From the NCBI RefSeq assembly GCF_050948215.1, contig NW_027488692.1:248001-312000 (forward strand): DNA of 64,000 bases, in the 5' to 3' direction. Positions within the stretch are counted from its first letter, which is position 1. Each line of letters opens with the position of its first letter. The position numbers were made by a program, and so were the translations under genes. The notes beneath the pieces were generated by a model. The model did no database searches. It was given only the letters and a program-made list of their open reading frames with translations, and was not told the origin of the DNA. This document shows positions 55,610 to 64,000 of this stretch, in pieces. This stretch comes from Halictus rubicundus. Lineage: Eukaryota > Arthropoda > Insecta > Hymenoptera > Halictidae.

Positions 55610-57766
55610 AAAACCCCTACCATATCCTCTGTCCTATCCTATCCTTTATCCTATCCTATCCTCTATCCTATCCTATCCTCTATCCTCTCCTATCCTCTAT
55701 CCTCTATCCTATCCTATCCTCTAACCTATCCTATCCTCTATCCTACCCTATCCTCTATCCTATCAAATCCCCTATCCTATCCTCTGTCCTATCCTATCCT
55801 CTATCCTATCCTATCCTCTATCCTATCCTATCCTCTATCCTATCCTATCTTCTATCCTATCCTATCCTCTATCCAATCAAATCCCCTACCCTATCCTCTG
55901 TCCTATCCTATCCTCTATCCTATCCTATCCTCAATCCTATCCTATCCTCTATCCTATCAAAACCCCTACCCTATCCTCTGTCCTATCCTATCCTCTATCC
56001 TATCCTATCCTCTATCCTATCCTATCCTCTATCCTCTATCCTATCCTATCCTCTATCCTATCCTATCCTCTATCCTATCCTATCCTCTATCCTATCCTAT
56101 CGTCTATCCAATCCTCTATCCTATCCTATCCTCTATCCTATCCTATCCTCCATCCTATCCTATCCTCTATCCTATCCTATCCTCTATCCTATCCTATCCT
56201 CTATCCTCTATCCTATCCTATCCTCTATCCTATCCTATCCTCTATCCTATCGTATCCTCTATCCTATCCTATCGTCTATCCAATCCTCTATCCTATCCTA
56301 TCCTCTATCCTATCCTATCCTCCATCCTATCCTATCCTCAATCCTATCCTTCCCTGTGTCCTATCCAATCCTGTATCCTATCCTGTCCTCTATCCTATCC
56401 TATCCTCTATCCTATCGTATCCTCTATCCTATCCTATCGTCTATCCTATCCTCTATCCCATCCAATCCTCTATCCTATCCTATCCTCTATCCTATCATAT
56501 CCTCTATCCTATCCTATCCTCTATCAAATCCTCTATCCTATCCTATCCTCTATCCTATCCTCTATCCTATCCTATCCTCTATCCTATCCTATCCTCTATC
56601 CTATCCTATCTTCAATCCTATCCTATCCTCTATCCTATTAAATCCCCTATTCTATCATCTGTCCTATCCTATCCTCTATCCTATCCTATCCTCTATCCTA
56701 TCCTATCCTCTATCCTATCCTATCCTCTATCCAATCCTATCCTCTATCCTATCCTCTATCCTATCCTATCCTATATCCTATCCTATCCTCTGTCCTACCC
56801 TATCTTCTATCCTATCCTATCCTCTATCCTATCAAATCCCCTACCCTATCCTCTGTCCTATCCTATCCTCTATCCTATCCTATCCTCTATCCTATCCTAT
56901 CCTCTATCCTATCCTATCCTCTATCCAATCCTATCCTCTATCCTATCCTATCCTCTATCCTCTATCCTCTATCCTATCCTATCCTCTATCCTATCATATC
57001 CTCTATCCTATCCTATCCTCTATCCTATCCTATCCTCTATCCTATCCTGTCCTCTATCCTCTATCCTATCCTATCCTCTATCCTATCCTATCCTCTATCC
57101 TATCCTATCCTCTATCCTATCCTATCTTCTATCCTATCCTATTCTCTATCCTATAATATCCTCTATCCTATCCTATCCTCTATCCAATCCTCTATCCTAT
57201 CCTATCCTCTATCCTATCCTCTATCCTATCCTATCCTCTATCCTATCCTATCCTCTATCCTATCCTATCTTCAATCCTATCCTATCCTCTATCCTATTAA
57301 ATCCCCTATTCTATCCTCTGTCCTATCCTATCCTCTATCCTATCCTATCCTCTATCCTATTCTATCCTCTATCCTATCCTATACTCTATCCTATCCTATC
57401 CTCTATCCTATCCTATCCTCTATCCTATCCTCTATCCTATCCTATCCTCTATCCTATCCTATCCTCTGACCTACCCTATCTTCTATCCTATCCTATCCTC
57501 TATCCTATCAAATCCCCTACCCTATCCTCTGTCCTATCCTATCCTCTATCCTATCCTATCCTCTATCCTATCCTATCCTCTATCCTATCCTATCGTCTAT
57601 CCTATCCTCTAACCTATCCTATCCTCTATCCTACCCTATCCTCTATCCTATCAAATCCCCTATCCTATCCTCTGTCCTATCCTATCCTCTATCCTATCCT
57701 ATCCTCTATCCTATCCTATCCTCTATCCTATCCTATCTTCTATTCTATCCTATCCTCTATCCAATC
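55610..57766 (+). repeat. 2157-bp tandem duplication, first copy
   Basis: ACCATATCC (55620/57777), CCTCTCCTAT (55684/57841), CTAACC (55721/57878 and 57609/59766), CTGTGTCC (near 56355/58512), CATCTGTCC (56656/58813) and CTCTGACC (57464/59621) all recur at exactly 2157 bp. Confidence 0.86.
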
Positions 57767-59923
57767 AAAACCCCTACCATATCCTCTGTCCTATCCTATC
57801 CTTTATCCTATCCTATCCTCTATCCTATCCTATCCTCTATCCTCTCCTATCCTCTATCCTCTATCCTATCCTATCCTCTAACCTATCCTATCCTCTATCC
57901 TACCCTATCCTCTATCCTATCAAATCCCCTATCCTATCCTCTGTCCTATCCTATCCTCTATCCTATCCTATCCTCTATCCTATCCTATCCTCTATCCTAT
58001 CCTATCTTCTATCCTATCCTATCCTCTATCCAATCAAATCCCCTACCCTATCCTCTGTCCTATCCTATCCTCTATCCTATCCTATCCTCAATCCTATCCT
58101 ATCCTCTATCCTATCAAAACCCCTACCCTATCCTCTGTCCTATCCTATCCTCTATCCTATCCTATCCTCTATCCTATCCTATCCTCTATCCTCTATCCTA
58201 TCCTATCCTCTATCCTATCCTATCCTCTATCCTATCCTATCCTCTATCCTATCCTATCGTCTATCCAATCCTCTATCCTATCCTATCCTCTATCCTATCC
58301 TATCCTCCATCCTATCCTATCCTCTATCCTATCCTATCCTCTATCCTATCCTATCCTCTATCCTCTATCCTATCCTATCCTCTATCCTATCCTATCCTCT
58401 ATCCTATGCTATCCTCTATCCTATCCTATCGTCTATCCAATCCTCTATCCTATCCTATCCTCTATCCTATCCTATCCTCCATCCTATCCTATCCTCAATC
58501 CTATCCTTCCCTGTGTCCTATCCAATCCTGTATCCTATCCTGTCCTCTATCCTATCCTATCCTCTATCCTATCGTATCCTCTATCCTATCCTATCGTCTA
58601 TCCTATCCTCTATCCCATCCAATCCTCTATCCTATCCTATCCTCTATCCTATCATATCCTCTATCCTATCCTATCCTCTATCAAATCCTCTATCCTATCC
58701 TATCCTCTATCCTATCCTCTATCCTATCCTATCCTCTATCCTATCCTATCCTCTATCCTATCCTATCTTCAATCCTATCCTATCCTCTATCCTATTAAAT
58801 CCCCTATTCTATCATCTGTCCTATCCTATCCTCTATCCTATCCTATCCTCTATCCTATCCTATCCTCTATCCTATCCTATCCTCTATCCAATCCTATCCT
58901 CTATCCTATCCTCTATCCTATCCTATCCTATATCCTATCCTATCCTCTGTCCTACCCTATCTTCTATCCTATCCTATCCTCTATCCTATCAAATCCCCTA
59001 CCCTATCCTCTGTCCTATCCTATCCTCTATCCTATCCTATCCTCTATCCTATCCTATCCTCTATCCTATCCTATCCTCTATCCAATCCTATCCTCTATCC
59101 TATCCTATCCTCTATCCTCTATCCTCTATCCTATCCTATCCTCTATCCTATCATATCCTCTATCCTATCCTATCCTCTATCCTATCCTATCCTCTATCCT
59201 ATCCTGTCCTCTATCCTCTATCCTATCCTATCCTCTATCCTATCCTATCCTCTATCCTATCCTATCCTCTATCCTATCCTATCTTCTATCCTATCCTATT
59301 CTCTATCCTATAATATCCTCTATCCTATCCTATCCTCTATCCAATCCTCTATCCTATCCTATCCTCTATCCTATCCTCTATCCTATCCTATCCTCTATCC
59401 TATCCTATCCTCTATCCTATCCTATCTTCAATCCTATCCTATCCTCTATCCTATTAAATCCCCTATTCTATCCTCTGTCCTATCCTATCCTCTATCCTAT
59501 CCTATCCTCTATCCTATTCTATCCTCTATCCTATCCTATACTCTATCCTATCCTATCCTCTATCCTATCCTATCCTCTATCCTATCCTCTATCCTATCCT
59601 ATCCTCTATCCTATCCTATCCTCTGACCTACCCTATCTTCTATCCTATCCTATCCTCTATCCTATCAAATCCCCTACCCTATCCTCTGTCCTATCCTATC
59701 CTCTATCCTATCCTATCCTCTATCCTATCCTATCCTCTATCCTATCCTATCGTCTATCCTATCCTCTAACCTATCCTATCCTCTATCCTACCCTATCCTC
59801 TATCCTATCAAATCCCCTATCCTATCCTCTGTCCTATCCTATCCTCTATCCTATCCTATCCTCTATCCTATCCTATCCTCTATCCTATCCTATCTTCTAT
59901 CCTATCCTATCCTCTATCCAATC
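57767..59923 (+). repeat. 2157-bp tandem duplication, second copy
   Basis: Partner of 55610-57766. Differences noted include a G creating CTATGCTATCC near 58408 and the junction CCAATC just before AAAACCCC at 57767. Confidence 0.85.
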
Positions 59924-62659
59924 AAATCCCCTACCCTATCCTCTGTCCTATCCTATCCTCTATCCTATCCTATCCTCAATCCTATCCTATCCTCTATCCT
60001 ATCAAAACCCCTACCCTATCCTCTGTCCTATCCTATCCTCTATCCTATCCTATCTTCAATCCTATCCTATCCTCTATCCTATTAAATCCCCTATTCTATC
60101 CTCTGTCCTATCCTATCCTCTATCCTATCCTATCCTCTATCCTATCCTATACTCTATCCTATCCTATCCTCTATCCTATCCTATCGTCTATCCTATCCTC
60201 TATCCTATCCTATCCTCTATCCTATCCTATCCTCTGTCCTATCCTATCTTCTATCCTATCCTATCCTCTATCCTATCAAATCCCCTATCCTATCCTCTAT
60301 CCTATCCTATCTTCTATCCTATCCTATCCTCTATCCAATCAAATCCCCTACCCTATCCTCTGTCCTATCCTATCCTCTATCCTATCCTATCCTCAATCCT
60401 ATCCTATACTCTATCCTATCCTATCCTCTATCCTATCCTATCGTCTATCCTATCCTCTATCCTATCCTATCCTCTATCCTATCCTATCCTCTGTCCTATC
60501 CTATCTTCTATCCTATCCTATCCTCTATCCTATCAAATCCCCTATCCTATCCTCTATCCTATCCTATCCTCTATCCTATCCTATCCTCTATCCTATCCTG
60601 TCCTCTATCCTCTATCCTATCCTATCCTCTATCCTATCCTATCCTCTATCCTATCCTATCCTCTATCCTATCCTATCTTCTATCCTATCCTATCCTCTAT
60701 CCTATCAAATCCATTATCCTATCCTCTATCCTATCCTATCCTCTATCCTATCCTATCCTCTATCCTATCCTATCTTCTATCCTATCCTATCCTCTATCCT
60801 ATCCAATCCTCTATCCTATCCTATCCTCTATCCTATCAAATCCCCTATCCTATCCTCTGTCCTATCCTATCCTCTATCCTATCCTATCCTCTAACTTATC
60901 CTATCCTCTATCCTATCCTATCTTCTATCCTATCCTATCCTCTATCCTATCAAAACCCCTACCATATCCTCTGTCCTATCCTATCCTTTATCCTATCCTA
61001 TCCTCTATCCTATCCTATCCTCTATCCTCTCCTATCCTCTATCCTCTATCCTATCCTATCCTCTAACCTATCCTATCCTCTATCCTACCCTATCCTCTAT
61101 CCTATCAAATCCCCTGTCCTATCCTCTGTCCTATCCTATCCTCTATCCTATCCTATCCTCTATCCTATCCTATCCTCTATCCTATCCTATCTTCTATCCT
61201 ATCCTATCCTCTATCCAATCAAATCCCCTACCCTATCCTCTGTCCTATCCTATCCTCTATCCTATCCTATCCTCAATCCTATCCTATCCTCTATCCTATC
61301 AAAACCCCTACCCTATCCTCTGTCCTATCCTATCCTCTATCCTATCCTATCCTCTATCCTATCCTATCCTCTATCCTCTATCCTATCCTATCCTCTATCC
61401 TATCCTATCCTCTATCCTATCCTATCCTCTATCCTATCCTATCCTCTATCCTATCCTATCCTCAATCCTATCCTATCCTCTATCCTATCAAAACCCCTAC
61501 CCTATCCTCTGTCCTATCCTATCCTCTATCCTATCCTATCCTCTATCCTATCCTATCCTCTATCCTCTATCCTATCCTATCCTCTATCCTATCCTATCCT
61601 CTATCCTATCCTATCCTCTATCCTATCCTATCCTCTATCCTATCCTATCCTCTATCCTATCCTATCCTCTATCCTATCCTATCGTCTATCCAATCCTCTA
61701 TCCTATCCTATCCTCTATCCTATCCTATCCTCCATCCTATCCTATCCTCAATCCTATCCTTCACTGTATCCTATCCAATCCTGTATCCTATCCTGTCCTC
61801 TATCCTATCCTATCCTCTATCCTATCGTATCCTCTATCCTATCCTATCGTCTATCCTATCCTCTATCCCATCCAATCCTCTATCCTATCCTATCCTCTAT
61901 CCTATCATATCCTCTATCCTATCCTATCCTCTATCAAATCCTCTATCCTATCCTATCCTCTATCCTATCCTCTATCCTATCCTATCCTCTATCCTATCCT
62001 ATCCTCTATCCTATCCTATCTTCAATCCTATCCTATCCTCTATCCTATTAAATCCCCTATTCTATCCTCTGTCCTATCCTATCCTCTATCCTATCCTATC
62101 CTCTATCCTATCCTATACTCTATCCTATCCTATCCTCTATCCTATCCTATCGTCTATCCTATCCTCTATCCTATCCTATCCTCTATCCTATCCTATCCTC
62201 TGTCCTATCCTATCTTCTATCCTATCCTATCCTCTATCCTATCAAATCCCCTATCCTATCCTCTATCCTATCCTATCCTCTATCCTATCCTATCCTCTAT
62301 CCTATCCTGTCCTCTATCCTCTATCCAATCCTATCCTCTATCCTATCCTATCCTCTATCCTATCCTATCCTCTATCCTATCCTATCTTCTATCCTATCCT
62401 ATCCTCTATCCTATCAAATCCATTATCCTATCCTCTATCCTATCCTATCATCTATCCTCTATCCTATCCAATCCTCTATCCTATCCTATCCTCTATCCTA
62501 TCAAATCCCCTATCCTGTCCTCTGTCCTATCCTATCCTCTATCCTATCCTATCCTCTAACTTATCCTATCCTCTATCCTATCCTATCTTCTATCCTATCC
62601 TATCCTCTATCCTATCAAAACCCCTACCATATCCTCTGTCCTATCCTCTCCTTTATCCT
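59924..62659 (+). repeat. Satellite with ~1.7-2.0 kb and 189-bp internal duplications
   Basis: CTTCAATCC (60054/62020) and CTCTGTCC (60232/62198) are 1966 bp apart. AAATCCATT (60707/62416) is 1709 apart and CTCTAACTT (60889/62554) is 1665 apart, a pair disturbed by several indels. CTCAATCC (61272/61461) and AAAACCCC (61301/61490) define a 189-bp tandem duplication. There is no gene. Confidence 0.68.
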
Positions 62660-62997
62660 ATCCTATCCTCTATCCTATCCTATCCTCTATCCTCTCCTAT
62701 CCTCTATCCTCTATCCTATCCTATCCTCTAACCTATCCTATCCTCTATCCTATCCTATCCTCTATCCTATCCTATCCTCTATCCTATCCTATCGTCTATC
62801 CTATCCAATATCCTATCCTATCATCTATCCTATCCTAACCTCCATCCTATCCAATCCTGTATCCTATCCTGTCCTCTATCCTATCCTATCCTCTATCCTA
62901 TCGTATCCTCTATCCTATCCTATCGTCTATCCTATCCTCTATCCCATCCAATCCTCTATCCTATCCTATCCTCTATCCTATCATATCCTCTATCCTA
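62660..62997 (+). repeat. 497-bp-offset tandem duplication, first copy
   Basis: CCTCTCCTAT (62691/63188), CAATATCC (62806/63303) and ATCCCATCC (62941/63438) are each 497 bp apart. CCAATATCC, which drops part of the usual spacing, appears only in this pair as far as I saw. Confidence 0.76.
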
Positions 62998-63156
62998 TCC
63001 TATCCTCTATCCTATCCTATCCTCTATCCTATCCTATCCTCTATCCTATCCTGTCCTCTATCCTCTATCCTATCCTATCCTCTATCCTATCCTATCCTCT
63101 ATCCTATCCTATCCTCTGTCCTATCCTATCCTCTATCCTATCCTATCCTCTATCCT

Positions 63157-63494
63157 ATCCTATCCTCTATCCTATCCTATCCTCTATCCTCTCCTATCCT
63201 CTATCCTCTATCCTATCCTATCCTCTAACCTATCCTATCCTCTATCCTATCCTATCCTCTATCCTATCCTATCCTCTATCCTATCCTATTGTCTATCCTA
63301 TCCAATATCCTATCCTATCCTCTATCCTACCCTAACCTCCATCCTATCCAATCCTGTATCCTATCCTGTCCTCTATCCTATCCTATCCTCTATCCTATCG
63401 TATCCTCTATCCTATCCTATCGTCTATCCTATCCTGTATCCCATCCAATCCTCTATCCTATCCTATCCTCTATCCTATCATATCCTCTATCCTA
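63157..63494 (+). repeat. 497-bp-offset tandem duplication, second copy
   Basis: Partner of 62660-62997. It has TATTGTC near 63289 in place of TATCGTC, a C to T change at the CpG. It ends in TATAATATC where the first copy has TATCCTATCC. Confidence 0.74.
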
Positions 63495-63629
63495 TAATAT
63501 CTTCTATCCTATCCTATCCTCTATCCAATCCTCTATCCTATCCTATCCTCTATCCTATCCTATCCTCTATCCTATCCTATCCTCTATCCTATCCTATCCT
63601 CTATCCTATCCTATCCTCTATCCTATCCT

Positions 63630-64000
63630 ATGCTCTATCCTATCCTATCGTCTATCCTATCCTCTATCCTATCCTATCAAATCCCCTATCCTATCCTCTT
63701 TCCTATCCTATCCTCTATCCTTTCCTATCCTCTATCCTATCCTATCCTCTTTCCTATCCTATCCTCTATCCTATCCTATCCTCTATCCTATCCTATCGTC
63801 TATCCTATCCTCTATCCTATCCTATCCTCTATCCTATCCTTCCTCTATCCTATCCTATACTCTATCCTATCCTATCCTCTATCCTATCAAATCCCCTACC
63901 CTATCCTCTGTCCTATCCTATCCTCTATCCTATCCTATCCTCTATCCTATCCTATCCTCTATCCTATCCTATCCTCTATCCTATCCTATCCTCTATCCTA
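63630..64000 (+). repeat. Partial sixth copy of the U-block start, cut by the window end
   Basis: An ATG variant at 63630 is followed by TATCGTC, CAAATCCCC, CTTTCCTATCC and CCTTTCC as at 2868, 6594, 9174, 15332 and 25715. It departs after about 63770, has a 1-base deletion (CCTATCCTTCC near 63840), and runs off the end. It shows that left-half sequence types return at the right edge. Confidence 0.65.

Larger units (their letters stand above)
1..64000. repeat. 17-bp satellite array, (TATCC)3TC, filling the window
   Basis: Every line of the window is made of TATCC pentamers punctuated by TC. The commonest unit is TATCCTATCCTATCCTC (17 bp, 7 C, 7 T, 3 A). Shorter and longer units keep the rule 5n+2: 7 bp (TCTATCC before another TC), 12 bp (for example after most TATCG variants) and 22 bp (for example near 9880). 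Recurrent variants are CAAATCCCC, CTGTCC, TATCGTC, CTGTATCC, CCAATCC, ATTAAATCC, TATAATATCC and CTTCAATCC. The reverse strand reads as GGATA repeats with interspersed GA. There is no unique DNA anywhere, so the gene-free stretches are all this satellite. It resembles a non-coding eukaryotic satellite or very large minisatellite; I do not recognise it as a named family. The array is open at both ends. Confidence 0.97.

Noticed and set aside
1..64000. Telomeric repeat array
   Set aside because: TATCC differs from the known CCTAA, CCCTAA and CCCTAAA telomere units, and the punctuating TC and kilobase-scale blocks are not telomere-like.
1..64000. Human-type satellite II/III (CATTC/GGAAT family)
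   Set aside because: The pentamer here is TATCC/GGATA, not CATTC/GGAAT, and the 17-bp unit with TC spacer does not match.
1..64000. CRISPR array
   Set aside because: Repeats are contiguous, with no unique spacers of constant length and no cas-like genes nearby.
1..64000. Splice-acceptor-like polypyrimidine tracts
   Set aside because: The whole + strand is pyrimidine-rich with A every five bases; there is no AG/GT architecture and no exon candidate.
1..64000. Triplex (H-DNA) mirror-repeat tract
   Set aside because: An A interrupts the pyrimidine strand every five bases, so there is no long pure polypyrimidine run.
1..64000. tRNA, rRNA, small RNA genes, insertion sequences or retroelement fragments
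   Set aside because: No departure from satellite sequence long enough to hold any of these was found; inverted repeats are precluded by the near absence of G on the + strand.
1..64000. A novel multi-gene biological system
   Set aside because: There are no genes in the window. The interest lies in the satellite's organisation and history only.

Overview
The whole 64 kb is one uninterrupted tandem-repeat (satellite) array. I find no protein-coding gene, RNA gene, transposon, CRISPR array or unique sequence. On the + strand the basic unit is the 17-mer TATCCTATCCTATCCTC, i.e. three TATCC pentamers followed by TC. Units with one, two or four pentamers (7, 12 and 22 bp) are mixed in, so unit lengths follow 5n+2. 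Both window edges lie inside the array, so its true size is unknown and exceeds 64 kb. The + strand is pyrimidine-rich (14 of 17 consensus bases) and the consensus has no G. G appears only in variants such as CTGTCC, TATCG, TATGC and CTGTATCC.

Satellite of this size and layered organisation points to a nuclear eukaryotic chromosome, probably from a long-read assembly. Nothing here identifies the species, or shows whether the locus is centromeric, subtelomeric or elsewhere.

Diagnostic variants reveal a mosaic of nested direct duplications over the 17-bp level. Region by region: 0.3-2.3 kb holds a ~1.2 kb-offset pair. 1.97-11.4 kb holds three related blocks (offsets 3726/3453 and 2580-2904), and 15.3-17.5 kb a fourth. 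12.3-15.3 kb has 526-bp and 252-bp local duplications. 18.3-25.0 kb has a 696-bp pair and a near-perfect 2630-bp tandem pair. 25.7-29.3 kb has a fifth block start and 839/752-bp offsets. 30.45-38.56 kb is repeated at 41.98-50.00 kb (offset about 11.3-11.5 kb), with a 6626-bp-offset copy between them. 50.35-55.6 kb holds a ~4.0 kb-offset pair and a 4420-bp-offset copy. 55.6-59.9 kb is a 2157-bp tandem pair. 59.9-63.5 kb has shorter duplications (189, 497, about 1.7-2.0 kb). 63.63 kb begins another copy of a block seen in the left half.

Within this mosaic one module stands out. A 1-base-deleted variant (TATCTCTGTCC) and an ATG-containing variant (CCTATGCTC) lie exactly 461 bp apart in ten places, and in seven of those a second marker (CTATGCTATCTTC) follows at exactly 832 bp.

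Long + strand open frames occur only because the consensus has no stop codon in any + frame; I treat all of them as non-coding. Boundaries below were placed by eye from shared variants and are mostly good to a few tens of bases. I did not align every copy base by base.
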